Shown piece by piece: positions 29,372 to 42,439 of a DNA stretch of 64,000 nt. Source of the DNA: CAWCTB01 sp963798275 (GTDB lineage: Bacteria > Acidobacteriota > Terriglobia > Terriglobales > Acidobacteriaceae); contig CAWCTB010000038.1 in assembly GCA_963798275.1 (NCBI GenBank), positions 1-64,000 of the forward strand. Direction: 5' to 3'. The notes beneath the pieces were generated by a model. It did no database searches and had not been told where the DNA came from. It saw nothing but the letters and a program-made list of their open reading frames with translations. Numbering within the stretch: the first letter of the stretch is position 1; every line of letters begins with the position of its first letter. The translations under genes were made by a program, and so were the position numbers.

Positions 29372-31527
29372 ATGAACCTACACGACGTTATCCGAAATTG
29401 CATGATTGTGCTGAGCGCGATGCTCTTGCTGAGCACGACCGCACCCGCGCAGAACCACAACTCGAGCCCTTCTTCCACGATGAACATCCCGAAGCCACCC
29501 GAAACCAAGCAGCAGCCCGTGACCGACGACTACTTTGGCCAGAAGGTTGTCGATCCCTACCGCTGGCTGGAGGATGGCAGCACGCCCGAGACACAGCAGT
29601 GGGTCTCCGGACAGTTGGCGTACACGCGCAGCATCCTCGACAAGCTGCCCGGCCGCGAGAAGCTGCATGATCGCATCGAGCAATTGCTGGAGATTGGCAA
29701 CCTCGGCGAGACGCAGGTCGGCGGCGATTATTACTTCCACACCCGCCGCGACGGCAAGCAGAACCAACCCGTGCTCTACGTGCGCAAAGGCGTAGATGGC
29801 AAGGACGAAGTGCTGGTGGACGCCAATCAGCTTTCCAAGGACGGCACCACGGCGCTCGACTGGTGGCGTGTGTCGCACGACGGAAAGTATGTCGCGTACG
29901 GAACGTCGGAGAGTGGCTCCGAGATGAGCACGCTGCACGTCATCGAGACCGCGACCCGCAAGCTGCTGCCCGACGTCATTGAACGCACGCGTGCGGCCAG
30001 CATCGCGTGGAAGCCTGACGACAGCGGCTTCTACTACACGCGCTATCCGAAGAAGGGCGACGTGGCCGAAGGCCAGGAGATGTACAACCGGCACGTCTTC
30101 TATCACGCGCTGGGGAGCGAACCGGCGAAGGATCCGCTCATCTTCGGGGAAGGCCGCGATCCACAGGATTGGCCAGGCATTGTTCTTTCGAATGACGGGC
30201 GCTGGCTCGCCATCATGGTTGAGCAAGGCTGGTCGAAAAACGAAGTCTACCTCAAGGATGTGCAGACGAACGGGCCCGTCATTCCGGTCGCAACCGGTAA
30301 GAATTTTCTTTACTTCGCCCAACCCTACAACGGCGACCTCTATATCCTGACCAATGAAGATAGTCCGCGCTATCGCCTCTTCAAGACCCCGGTGACGACG
30401 CCGACGCGCGAGCATTGGCGCGAAATCATTCCGCAATCGGATGCCGTGCTAACTTCAGTGAACATCATTGGCGGACAGTTGTTCGCCCGGTACGAAAAGA
30501 ACGCGCACTCTGCTGCTGAAGCGCTTCACCACCGACGGCAAGCCTCTAGGCGAAATCGAGCTACCGACCCTCGGCACAATTACGGACATCGGCGGGGAGT
30601 ACGACAGCACCAGCGCGTTTTACCTGTTCAGCTCGTTCACCGTGCCGACGACCATCTACCGCTTCGACATTCAGTCGCAGAAGAGCTCGTTGTGGGACTC
30701 GGTGCAGACCAGCTTCGACGCCAGCAAGTACGAGACCAAGCAGGTGTGGTACGCGTCGAAGGACGGCACGCGCGTGCCCATGTTCCTGGTCATGCGCAAG
30801 GGGCTGAAGCTGACCGGACACAACCCGGTGCTGTTGACGGCCTACGGCGGCTTCAATGTGAGCCTCACGCCGGAGTTCAGCAAGACCATCTTTCCCTGGC
30901 TCGATCATGACGGCATCTTCGCGATGGCGAACTTGCGCGGCGGCTCCGAGTTCGGCGAAGACTGGCACCGCGCGGGCATGCTCGACAAGAAGCAGAACGT
31001 GTTCGACGATTTCATCGCCGCCGCCGAGTATCTGCAGAAAGAGGGCTACACCGACCGGCAGCATCTCGCGATTCGCGGCGGCAGCAACGGCGGACTGCTG
31101 ATGGGCGCGGCGATTACGCAACGGCCAGACCTCTTCCGCGCCGTCGTCTGCCAGGTGCCGCTGCTCGACATGCTGCGCTACCAGAACTTCCAGATCGCCA
31201 AGCTGTGGATTCCGGAGTACGGCTCGTCGGCAAGATCCGAAGCAGTTCCAGTGGCTCTACGCCTACTCGCCGTATCACCATGTGAAGAAGGGAACCGACT
31301 ATCCGGCGATCTTGTTCATGACGGCCGATAGCGACACGCGCGTCGATCCCATGCACGCCAAGAAGATGACGGCCCTGCTTCAGGCGGACAACGGCGGGCC
31401 GAACCCAATCTTGCTGCGCATCGAACCCAAAGCCGGCCACGGGGTGGGAAAGCCCATCTCCAAGCTGGTGGAAGAGTGGACGGACATCTATTCGTTCCTG
31501 TTCTGGCAGTTAGGGATTGAGCCATAA
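29372..31527 (+). CDS. Secreted prolyl oligopeptidase, S9A family (two frameshifts)
   Basis: About 717 residues with joins near 30500 and 31225. A signal peptide (MIVLSAMLLLSTTAPAQ) leads to the S9A start DDYFGQKVVDPYRWLED, a seven-bladed propeller, then the catalytic domain: Ser in GGSNGGLLMG, Asp in ADSDTRVDPMHAKK and His in KAGHGVGKP. It cuts short peptides after Pro, probably in the periplasm. It stands alone after a 100-bp gap behind hemD. Confidence 0.88.
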
Positions 31528-31578
31528 GCTGCACAGAATTATGGGCACTCAAGCGCGACAAGGTGAGACAATGAGGGT

Positions 31579-31758
31579 ATGACTTACTACCGAGTTGAGT
31601 TTCTGACCGAAAGCGCCACCACTCACCAGCCCAAGCGGTTCCGCACCGAAGAGAAGGCGAAGAAACACGCAAAGAAAGTTCTGGGTATTACGGATGAGAA
31701 TGGCTTGGCATCCAAGGCCACGATTCTTCCCGTGAATCGGAATGGGATGCCCGTCTAA
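31579..31758 (+). CDS. Small protein, 59 residues, unknown
   Basis: ATG 31579, read MTYYRVEFLTESATTHQPKR and onward through a Lys-rich EEKAKKHAKKVLG helix to a stop at 31756-31758. It is charged and soluble, with no known family. Its stop overlaps the next ATG (taatg), which suggests a coupled pair. Confidence 0.5.
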   Translation: MTYYRVEFLTESATTHQPKRFRTEEKAKKHAKKVLGITDENGLASKATILPVNRNGMPV

Positions 31759-31943
31759 TGACCTGCCCCTCATGTCAAGGTGAGCTGTCGAAAATATGGC
31801 AACCGCAACGCTCTTCCAGCACGTTGCCGATCCCGCATGTGCAGTGGGGCTGCGGAATCTGCGGCCAGACGTTCTCCCGGGAGCAATTGCGGCCGCCGAA
31901 GCGGCACGTCAACGCCGAGCCGGCGCGCCCCGTTCTTCTCTGA
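31758..31943 (+). CDS. Small zinc-ribbon-like protein, 61 residues
   Basis: Starts at the taatg overlap with the preceding small gene. CPSC near the start and CGIC at about residue 33 form a four-Cys zinc ribbon; the tail is Arg/Pro-rich. Function unknown. Possibly a nucleic-acid or protein-binding partner of the upstream small protein. Confidence 0.5.
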   Translation: MTCPSCQGELSKIWQPQRSSSTLPIPHVQWGCGICGQTFSREQLRPPKRHVNAEPARPVLL

Positions 31944-32353
31944 GGAAGTGACGCGGAGTCATCACGCGAGGATTATTCGGCGCAATCTCGCCTCGTAACG
32001 GATGTGTGATTGACCCCGCTTCCCCCGAAATGTTATAAAGACTCGCCTTTTGTGCTGCGCCCGTTGTGTGCGCCTATGTGCACACAAACTGGTGCAAGTG
32101 TTCCCGACGCGGCCAAGCCTCAAACACTTCTGTCTGAAGTGGAAGCGCGTTTCCGGGATTCCAGCAGGTCCATGCATGGTTTCGACTGGCGGTCTGCGAA
32201 GACGCAAGCTAGAGCCTTGTACGCGCCCGACCAGCTGGGCGGTCATCGATCTCATGGAAACGCTACCGGCGGAGATTCGCCGGAGAGCGGAACAACCTAA
32301 CGTCATATTCATGGGTGCGCTCCCATCGCGGTGCGTCCCATCGGAGGAATCAT
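31944..32353. other. 410-bp gap without a convincing gene
   Basis: Several frames are open here but none has recognisable protein content or a good start signal. The region presumably carries the hppA promoter and a long 5' leader. I saw no riboswitch I can name. Confidence 0.4.
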
Positions 32354-34832
32354 ATGCACACCTGGCTCGCCGACCTGCGGCGGCTGTCATCCGTAAGAAG
32401 CTCGGCCAAGTTGGTCACGGCCGCGCTGACATTGTTCCTGCTGAATGCTGCCACTGCCTTCGCCCAGCCGAGCGAAGCGGGCGGCGAGGCCACACTGCAG
32501 CTGCCCGATCTCTCGTCGGTCAGCTTCCTCGGCATGACCGGCCACAATCTCCTGCTGATCGGCCTGCTCTTCTGCGCTTTCGGACTGCTATTCGGACTGG
32601 CGATCTACATCCAGCTGAAGAACCTGCCGGTACACCGCTCCATGCGCGAGATCTCCGAGCTGATCTACGAGACCTGCAAGACCTACGTGGTCACGCAGGG
32701 CAAGTTCCTGATGGTGCTGTGGGCGTTCATCGCCGTGGTCATCGTGGCTTACTTCGGATGGCTGGCTCCGGTTCCCGGCAAGCCAGTGGGGGTGACGCTG
32801 CCGGTCATTCTGGCGTTCAGCATTGTCGGCATTTGCGGCAGCTATGGTGTGGCGTGGTTCGGCATCCGCGTGAACACCTTCGCCAACTCGCGCACCGCCT
32901 TTGCCGGACTGCGCGGCAAGCCGTATCCGATCTATGCCATTCCGCTGAAGGCGGGCATGAGCATCGGCATGATGCTGATCTCGGTCGAACTGCTCATCAT
33001 GCTTTGCATTCTGCTGTTTGTTCCGGCTGATTACGCCGGCCAGTGCTTCATCGGCTTCGCCATCGGCGAATCGCTGGGCGCGGCCGCGCTGCGTATCGCC
33101 GGCGGCATCTTCACCAAGATTGCCGACATCGGCTCCGACCTGATGAAGATCGTCTTCAAGATCAAGGAAGACGACGCGCGCAACCCGGGCGTGATTGCCG
33201 ATTGCACGGGCGACAACGCGGGCGACTCGGTTGGCCCCAGCGCCGACGGCTTCGAAACCTACGGCGTGACCGGCGTGGCGCTGATCACCTTCATCCTGCT
33301 GGGCGTCAAGGATCCCAAGGTGCAGGTCCAACTGCTGGTGTGGATCTTCGTCATGCGCATCATGATGCTGGTCTCCAGCACGGTGGCCTACTTCCTGAAC
33401 GAAGCGGTGGCCAAGGCGCGATACGGCAACGCCAACGAGATGAACTTCGAGAGCGCCGCTCACCTCGCTGGTCTGGCTGACTTCGATCATCTCCATCGTG
33501 CTGACCTACATCGTTTCGTACCTCATCATTCCTGTGCTGGGCGGCGACGACCACGCAATGGTGGAAGCTGGCCACGATCATCTCCTGCGGAACCCTGGCG
33601 GGCGCGATCATTCCTGAGCTGGTGAAGGTGTTCACCTCCACCAATTCGGGGCACGTGAAAGAAGTGGTGACCTCGGCGGAGGAAGGCGGCGCGTCGCTCG
33701 ACATCCTGTCGGGCTTGGTGGCCGGCAATTTCTCCTGCTACTACCTGGGCTTCACCATGGTCGTGCTGATGACTATTGGCTACTACGTCAGCACTTACGG
33801 TCTGGGCGCGCTGATGCTGGCGCCTGCCGTGTTCGCCTTCGGCCTGGTGGCTTTCGGATTCCTGGGCATGGGCCCGGTGACCATCGCGGTCGACTCCTAC
33901 GGTCCGGTGACGGACAATGCGCAGTCGGTGTACGAGCTGTCGCTGATTGAGCAGGTGCCGAACATCGAGAGCGAGTTGAAGCACGACTACAACATCGACG
34001 TGAACTTCGAGCGCGCCAAGCACATGCTGGAAGAGAACGACGGCGCGGGCAACACCTTCAAGGCCACCGCCAAGCCGGTGCTGATCGGCACCGCGGTGGT
34101 CGGCGCGACCACCATGATTTTCTCCATCATCATGGCGCTCACCCACGGGCTGACGGAGAACGTGGGCAAGCTGTCGCTGCTGCACGCTCCGTTCGTGCTC
34201 GGCCTGATCAGCGGCGGCGCCATCATCTACTGGTTCACCGGCGCTTCCACGCAGGCGGTGACCACCGGCGCTTATCGCGCGGTGGAGTTCATCAAGGCCA
34301 ACATCAAGCTGGAAGGCGTGGAGAAGGCTTCGGTCGAGGACAGCAAGAAGGTGGTGCGAGATCTGCACCGAAGTACGCGCAGAAGGGCATGTTCAACATC
34401 TTCCTCGCGGTGTTCTTCGTGACTCTGGCGTTCGCGTTCGTGGAGCCGTTCTTCTTTATCGGCTACCTGATCTCGATCGCCATTTTCGGCTTGTACCAGG
34501 CGATGTTCATGGCCAACGCCGGCGGCGCGTGGGACAACGCCAAGAAGATCGTCGAGGTCGAGCTGAAGCAGAAGGGCACCGCGCTGCACGACGCCACGGT
34601 CGTCGGCGACACGGTGGGCGATCCGTTCAAGGACACGTCTTCGGTGGCGATGAACCCGATCATCAAGTTCACCACGCTGTTCGGATTGCTGGCGGTGGAA
34701 CTGGCGGTCAGCTTGACCGCGAGCAAGGGAGCGGCCTTCAGCCACGTGCTGGCGGTCATCTTCTTCGCGATCTCGTTTGTCTTCGTGTACAAGTCGTTCT
34801 ACGGCATGCGGATCGTCAAAGCCGCGGCCTGA
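32354..34832 (+). CDS. hppA: Membrane-bound proton/sodium-pumping pyrophosphatase (three frameshifts)
   Basis: About 825 residues across frames joined near 33455, 33550 and 34365. It pumps ions across the membrane using pyrophosphate hydrolysis. An N-terminal signal-like helix is followed by about 16 hydrophobic segments. The substrate site reads GGIFTKIADIGSDLMK, then EDDARNPGVIADCTGDNAGD, a variant of the usual DDPRNPAVIADNVGDNVGD. GNTFKATAK has Lys where K+-dependent enzymes carry Ala, which suggests a K+-independent form. A second acidic cluster, DTVGDPFKDTSSVAMN, lies near the C-terminus. It ends 22 bp before a strong bidirectional terminator. Confidence 0.9.
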
Positions 34833-34853
34833 TACAGAGCGCATCAACAGAAA

Positions 34854-34883
34854 AAAACGCCATCCCGCGAGGGATGGCGTTTT
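34854..34883. terminator. Bidirectional intrinsic terminator
   Basis: aaaacgccatccc, loop gcga, gggatggcgtttt: a perfect 13-bp stem whose ends supply A/T runs on both strands. It lies between the convergent hppA (+) and S53 peptidase (-) genes. Confidence 0.9.
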
Positions 34884-34908
34884 CTGTTTGGGGCCAACAG
34901 GTACGGGC

Positions 34909-36962
<2,054 letters not shown>

Positions 36963-37067
36963 AATGTTGTGCCTCGTGAGCCGCTATTTTACTGTTTATA
37001 AAGCCGGACCATCTTCCTCGGTCTTTTCTCCCGTTTCGGGATTCCATTATTGCCTTCCTATCTACCC

Positions 37068-37180
37068 CTCCCCCTCCCGGTGCGGCCTGGAATCAACAAC
37101 TTAGACAAGAATTCCCGGCAAATGATAGAGTCCCAATGACTTACACGTTGATGATTGAGCCACAAGCACTTAGCCTTAGT
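37068..37180. repeat. Second 29-bp-period repeat array
   Basis: Relative of the array at 140-410. cccctccccctccc is followed by aatcaacaacttagacaag at 37091, then atgatagag (37122) and atgattgag (37151), 29 bp apart, each followed by a (a/g)actta core. The rest of the 425-bp gap 36963-37387 shows no gene; it should also contain the S53 gene promoter. Confidence 0.6.
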
Positions 37181-37387
37181 TCCTCTAGGCGCAGGCAGCT
37201 CAAGGGCAGTGCACCCGTCTTACTCCCCAATCAACGGAGTTCTCAAAGCCGATTCACCTAGGAGGCTAAACTCCATTCCAACACCAATCCCTTAGCCTCA
37301 GCGCCAGTGTACGCCCCGGCAAGCGACTGTCAAGATTACGGAAGTACATGTATATAAGGTCCGGCAGCTGGCCTCTGATACGTTGCG

Positions 37388-38671
37388 CTACGGCGTGATC
37401 TCCCAGACGACGCCGCAGCCGTTGAAACAGCTCCCGGTACCGCCGTTCGCAGTGGTGCCATAGAGATTGCCGTGCGCGTCGATCACCAGGGAGCCATTGG
37501 GGTTTCTCCCTCCGTTTCCTCCTGTAAAATCGTGGAGATCGGTATAGACCCATCCGCCGCCCGAGGGCGCAAGCTTGAAGACCGAACAGGTTGTCGTGCC
37601 GTAGAGATTATTCGCATTATCCATAACCAAGGGACCCGTAGCGCCGCAGCCATAACCCCCTGGCAACGGTGCAAGCGCAGTAAACGTCCAGTTACCGTTC
37701 GAGGGGCTCAGTTCGAACACCGTGCCGCTGCCATACGGGCCGTCCTGACTGGTAGCACCATAAAGATTCCCGGCGCTATCAGCGATTACGCCGACAGGAT
37801 ATCTGCCTTCGGTCGCAGGTAGGAAAGCGTGAATCACAGTCTCCGTCCAATCCGACGCTGAGGGCAGCAACTGGTACACCACGCCACCGTTGTACGAACC
37901 ACCATCCGGAGTCGTGCCATACAAATTTCCGCCAGACCCGAAGACCACGCCGTTTAACGGCCATTCGCCGTCGTTTCCTCCGGCGAAGCTGTAAAGAACC
38001 CTTTCGATCCAGCTGCCGTTCGACGGCGTTAATTCGTAAATCGTGCCTTTGGATTGCACACCCCCGGCCCCGGTAACGCCGAAGAGGTTGCCAGCTTGGT
38101 CGAAAACGAGGTCACCAAGAGGACTCAGTCCGTCAGCGGGAAAATCGAGACGAAACGAATGGAGCACAGATTCCGACCAGGGACAGAGCGCTTTGCTGCA
38201 TGCTCTGGCTGGCGGCCTCAGGTTGAAAACTGTGCCGCAACCTCCAACACAATCGTTCGCCCCTCCTCCCCGGTATGTGCTGCCGTAAAGAGTCCCGTCT
38301 GGACTAATGGTTACCCGGCCTTCTGGAATAGCCCCATCATTGCCTCCAGCAAAGCTGTAGAGCGGCGCAAATATCCATCCACTCCCTGCGTGTTTTAGCT
38401 TGAAGACGGTGCCGTAACCGCTGCCGCCGGTGGCGGAGGTTCCATAGAGATTTCCCGCTGCGTCCATGGTCAAGCCAGCCGCGGGATTTGCGCCGTCCGT
38501 GCCCCCGGTGAAGTTGTGAAGCACCGTGTAAGTCTGAGCCTGGGCTGCTGGATTTGCGACCATGCTCAGCACCAACATTATCCCGAGCGTGTCAATCCAC
38601 CGGCGCCAGCTCATGCCAAAAATGAGATTGTGAAGTTGTCTTGAGCCCATGACCGGATTTCTCCTCTGCAT
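37388..38671 (-). CDS. Secreted GloVer tandem-repeat protein
   Basis: 427 residues. A signal peptide ends at about residue 46 (VANPAAQAQ). Eight or so repeats of about 45 residues follow, each with a core like GNLYGTTPDGGSYNGGVVYQ (G-N-L-Y-G-x-T ... G-G ... G-T-V-F-x-L) and a Y-x-F-x-G-G-x-D-G-x-x-P unit. This is the choice-of-anchor GloVer repeat family, presumed to form an extracellular propeller-like structure. No C-terminal anchor is seen, the gene ending directly after a last repeat. Binding partner unknown. No frameshift. Confidence 0.8.
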   Translation of the reverse strand: MQRRNPVMGSRQLHNLIFGMSWRRWIDTLGIMLVLSMVANPAAQAQTYTVLHNFTGGTDGANPAAGLTMDAAGNLYGTSATGGSGYGTVFKLKHAGSGWIFAPLYSFAGGNDGAIPEGRVTISPDGTLYGSTYRGGGANDCVGGCGTVFNLRPPARACSKALCPWSESVLHSFRLDFPADGLSPLGDLVFDQAGNLFGVTGAGGVQSKGTIYELTPSNGSWIERVLYSFAGGNDGEWPLNGVVFGSGGNLYGTTPDGGSYNGGVVYQLLPSASDWTETVIHAFLPATEGRYPVGVIADSAGNLYGATSQDGPYGSGTVFELSPSNGNWTFTALAPLPGGYGCGATGPLVMDNANNLYGTTTCSVFKLAPSGGGWVYTDLHDFTGGNGGRNPNGSLVIDAHGNLYGTTANGGTGSCFNGCGVVWEITP

Positions 38672-38690
38672 GAAGTAGTTTGCCGACAGC

Positions 38691-39049
38691 TCACTGACCC
38701 TTCATCTTCTCTTTCACGGTATGGGCAAGTTTTTCGATCTCCTCCGCCTTCTTAATGACGCTGACCGAAAGCGTCTGCTCGTTCGTCTTATCCACATATT
38801 GCTTAAGCTCGGTGGCCAGTTGCAGCAACTTATCGGTGTCCTTCTGGATATCGAGCTGGCGCTGTTCATTCAGTTTCTTCTGCGCGTTCAGTTTTTGCTT
38901 GTTGTCCCACTCTATCTCCGCTGGGGAACGCTGGCCCGGGCCAGTCTGGGCATGCGCCATGTCTGTAATCCAAAAAGGAAACAGAACATCAGCAGGAAAG
39001 TTAGGGCGGGTTGCCGAAGGGCTTGTACGCGGTCGGTTTGGCACGTCAT
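38691..39049 (-). CDS. Small secreted coiled-coil protein (frameshift)
   Basis: About 118 residues. The frame from ATG 39049 gives a signal-like segment (ALTFLLMFCFLFGLQ); a shift near 38960 joins AHAQTGPGQRSPAEIEWDNK and a long charged helix (KQKLNAQKKLNEQRQLDIQK, then KLLQLATELKQYVDKTNEQ) ending VKEKMKGQ. Probably a periplasmic helical protein. Function unknown. It starts 109 bp from the divergent MscS gene. Confidence 0.55.
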
Positions 39050-39158
39050 AGAGGTAAAACGATTATATTCTGGTCGGGCTCATCAGCTTGGTAAGGACGC
39101 TTCGCTGTTGCAACGGGCCCATCCGCGACTTTCAGACTGGGTTGCTATAATCCGCGAC

Positions 39159-40156
39159 ATGTTGGTTTCCCAGCTCACTCGATTGCAGGCTTGGGTCCTG
39201 CTTCCCGACGGCGGCAAACATAACCTGCTGCAGTTGCTCGACGACTGGGGCGATGACGCCTTCGAATTCCTGCGCGTCCGGGTGCCAAGAATCGTCGCTG
39301 TTCTCATCATCGCCTTCATTCTGGCGCGGCTGCTGCGCAAGCTTTCCCGGCATCTGAGCGAGCTCAGCAATCGCCAGGGACTGCCCACCGCGCGTTGCGC
39401 TCGCAACAGTTGCGCACCTTGTCCAGCGTCATTTACAGCGTTGGTTTCGGCGCCATCCTGTTTCTGGCGGCCATGCAGATCCTGCCGTTGCTGGGCATCA
39501 ACATGGGACCGCTGCTGGCCAGCGCCGGAATCGTGGGACTGGCCATTGGCTTCGGCGCGCAAACGCTGGTGCGCGACTTCATCAACGGCTTCTTGATTCT
39601 GGTGGAGAACCAGTACGACATCGGCGACACCGTAAAGATTGCCGGTGTCCAGGGCGCGGTGGAGGCGATGACGCTGCGCCGGACGGTTCTGCGTGACGAC
39701 AACGGAACCCTGCATACCGTTCCCAGCAGCGAGATCAAGGTGGTCAGCAACCTGACGCGCGACTGGACGCAGTTGCCGATCCATGTTTCCGTGGCCTACG
39801 GCGCCGATAGCGATCGCGTCATTCAGTTGCTGAACGAAGTCGGCGAGGAGCTGGCGAACGATCCCAAGTACGCGGACAAAATCGTCGCCAAGCCCGAGGT
39901 TCCCGGGATTGATAAGGTGAGCGGCGGCGAAGTGGATTACTTAATGGTGGTGAAGACCAAGCCGGGGTCGCAATACGCGGTCGGCCGCGAGTTACGGCGC
40001 CGCATCAAGGCCTGTTTCGAAAAGAACAAGATCGAGCCGGGAAACCCGAACCGGGTGTATGTGGTCGGATGCGCCGAAGCAGAGCTAGGGAGGCCGACGT
40101 GCCAAGACGTTACTTCGACTGGCCGCCCAGTCCTGCCCACCTCTCCAGCAACTTGA
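39159..40156 (+). CDS. MscS-family mechanosensitive channel (frameshift)
   Basis: About 332 residues from ATG 39159, joined near 39395. An N-terminal helix pair (VPRIVAVLIIAFILARLLRK) precedes the pore-lining helix GIVGLAIGFGAQTLVRDFIN and the beta domain starting ILVENQYDIGDTVKIAGVQG, then VPSSEIKVVSNLTRDW. Opens under membrane tension to release solutes in osmotic downshock. The stop overlaps the convergent dehydrogenase gene by 47 bp, so a last small indel may hide an earlier stop. Confidence 0.85.
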
Positions 40157-40986
40157 GCGTCGCTGCGAAGTCGAGATCGTCCCAGCCTTCCTCGCTCGAC
40201 AGCTCATAAATCTCGTCCACGGTTTCCAGTGCCGGCAGCTTGACGCGGTTCTCCTTGGCGGCATCCAGCATAAGGTGGATGTCTTTGTGCATCAGGCGCA
40301 GCGGGAAATTGGGCGAGTAATCGCGGCGCAGCACGAAGGGCGCTTTGTAATCCACCACGCCCGAGCGCACCATGGAAGCCTGGATCAGCTCGATCAGTTT
40401 GTGCGGATCGACGCCCAGCTTTTGCCCCAGCGTGTAGGCCTCGGCAAAGCCCTCGTAGATGAGCGCAATCATCAGGTTCATACAGAGCTTGGCCGACTGC
40501 CCCTTGCCGGTTTCGCCGACGTGGATGACCAGCTTGCCCATGGCCTTGAAGAGCGGCTGCAGATATTCCACCGGCTCGTTGGCCCCGCCAACGATGAAGA
40601 TAAGTTGCGCGTTCTCGGCGCCGATTTTCGAGCCGGTAACCGGAGCGTCCACCCAATGCACACCGCTGGCGTTTACCCGCTCGGCGAATCGCAGCGTGGC
40701 TGCAGGTGCGATCGTGCTGGAGTCAACGATGATCATGCCTTCGCGCAGCGACTGCGCGGCGCCGTCTTCGGCGAACAGCACCCGCTCGACGGCCGCGGTG
40801 TCGGCAACACAGATCCAGACTACGTCGGCATCCTTCGCCGCATCGGCCGGAGAGACGGCTGTGGTGCGCGCCATCAACATGCTGGCGGGCCGTACGGTTC
40901 CAGACGAAAACTTCATGTCCTGCTTTAACTAGGTTGGCGGCCATCGGCCGTCCCATGATGCCCAAACCGAGATAGGCAATTCGCAT
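40110..40986 (-). CDS. NAD(P)-dependent beta-hydroxyacid dehydrogenase (frameshift)
   Basis: About 292 residues from ATG 40986, with a join near 40920. The N-terminal Rossmann motif is MRIAYLGLGIMGRPMAANL; the substrate-binding region is VDAPVTGSKIGAENAQLIFI, and the catalytic Lys lies in GKGQSAKLCMNLMIALIYEG. This is the 3-hydroxyisobutyrate dehydrogenase/glyoxylate reductase (GarR/GLYR) family, reducing small semialdehydes or oxidising hydroxy acids. Substrate cannot be told from sequence. Confidence 0.83.
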
Positions 40987-41160
40987 CGCTGCTCCTTGTG
41001 GTGCGCAGGTTGCCAACGAGCCGCAAAATGGCGCTTGCTGGGTAGGTTGACTCCACGTTTGATTTAAGCTGAGTGGCGGAGATAGGTCAAGCAAGTTGAT
41101 GTGTCGGCGTCGCTTGCGAATCTCGCGTCTGATTGAGGGATTTGAACCGGGAGTGGTAGA

Positions 41161-41252
41161 GCAGCGCTTCAGCGCTGCGTTAAGGCTCCAAAGTCGTATT
41201 TTCTCTGAAGCCGGGATTGATAACGTCGATGGACGCGGGCCTCAAGGCCCGC
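41161..41252. repeat. Pair of dispersed palindromes
   Basis: gcagcgcttcagcgctgc (41161-41178) and gcgggcctcaaggcccgc (41235-41252), 18 bp each, have perfect stems but unrelated stem sequences and are flanked by related tggtagagc/gctctacca. They sit in the 368-bp gap 40987-41354, which shows no gene. Confidence 0.65.
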
Positions 41253-41354
41253 TCTACCATTCCGCGGTCCTGGCCTCCTGAGTTCTGGCAGAAGCGTCGA
41301 GACCGGCGCGGCGCATCGCCAAGCGCCGCATCAGCGTCTAATATTCAGACTTCT

Positions 41355-42238
41355 ATGTTAGGCATCACAGTTCGGCGCAAAGCAAGGCAATTTGGTACGC
41401 TGATTCGTCACTCGGCCATGACACCTCGGACCGGCATCACTCGCAAGCCGGTGCTGGCCCGACGCGGCCAACTAGGCGTAACCTTCATCGGACATTCGAG
41501 CTTCTTCCTGCAAATTGGCGGGAAGAACATCCTGGTTGACCCGAACTTTGCCCGCTGGATCTTCGTGCTCAAGCGGCTGCGTCGCCCGGGATTGAGGCTG
41601 GGCGATCTGCCGCCGATCGACGCGGTGCTGGTTTCGCACGCTCACTTCGACCACCTGCATCGGCCGTCGTTGCGGGCCATCGCGCGGCTGTCACGGCGCA
41701 AGTCGGGCAAGCGCCCGGCGATCATCGTGCCGCGGAATGTTCGCGACATCGTCAGCGATCTGGGCTACGGGCCCATTGTGGAGCTGGAGTGGTGGCAGAG
41801 TTTTCAGCTCGGCAATGTGGAGATCACGCACGTTCCGTCCCGCCATTGGGGCGCGCGCATGGTGCGTGACATGCATCGCGGCTTCGGCGGATTCGTCCTG
41901 CGCGCAGGCCAACATTCGCTTTATCACGCCGGCGACACTGCTTATTTGAAGGCTTCCGCGAGATCGGCCAGCGGCTGCGGCCCGAGGTTGCGCTGTTACC
42001 CATTGGGGCTTATCATCCGGATTCGTTTCGCCGAGTACATACCAGCCCGGAAGACGCGGTGCAGGCATTCCTCGACTTGGGAGCGCGCTGGATGGTGCCC
42101 ATGCATTACGGGACGTTCCGTCTTTCCTACGAGCCGGTGGACGAGCCGGTTGAGCGGCTGAAGGCCGACGCGAAGCGGCGCGGCATCGAAAAGAAAATCC
42201 GCGTGCTGGAAGAGGGCGTGACCACGTTTCTTGAGTAG
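41355..42238 (+). CDS. Metallo-beta-lactamase-fold hydrolase, NAPE-PLD/UlaG-like (frameshift)
   Basis: About 294 residues from ATG 41355; a shift near 41960. It begins with the family phrase FIGHSSFFLQIGGKNILVDP, then the metal-binding SHAHFDHLH, the later RHWGAR and AGDTAY ligands, and, in the second frame, PIGAYHPDSF and MVPMHYGTF with the last His. Two metal ions are expected. The group includes NAPE-hydrolysing phospholipase D relatives; a lipid or phosphodiester substrate is possible. Confidence 0.82.
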
Positions 42239-42323
42239 GACTCGGGTGAGGCATACAGCATCCAACTTCGAGGTGTCCTGAGTGTCGCATGGAACCCGGG
42301 ATACATTCATCGAGATGAAAGTT

Positions 42324-42397
42324 AACCACGGAGGCACTGAGATCACGGAGAAAACCTGTGGAAACCAAATCTCCGTGTTCCCCGTGTCTCCGTGGTG
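42324..42397. repeat. Long imperfect hairpin (accacggag ... ctccgtggt)
   Basis: Arms aaccacggaggcac...cacggag (42324-42350) and ctccgtg...tctccgtggt (42371-42396) pair with short mismatches. Each arm is itself a tandem of the cacggag unit. The element lies 45 bp before the next start codon and resembles dispersed hairpins known in several soil phyla. Confidence 0.6.
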
Positions 42398-42439
42398 AAT
42401 AATTCTTGCCGCAATCGGGCAGGGTTCCGAGGAGATCTT

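Noticed and set aside
29325..29375. tRNA-like string gtagctcagtggcag
   Set aside because: It looks like a D-arm, but there is no pairing gagc, no anticodon stem, no T loop and no acceptor stem. It is the leader of the prolyl oligopeptidase gene.
32050..33030. 326-codon plus-strand frame over the hppA start
   Set aside because: Arg/His-rich shadow of hppA in another frame; its first part is intergenic without motifs.
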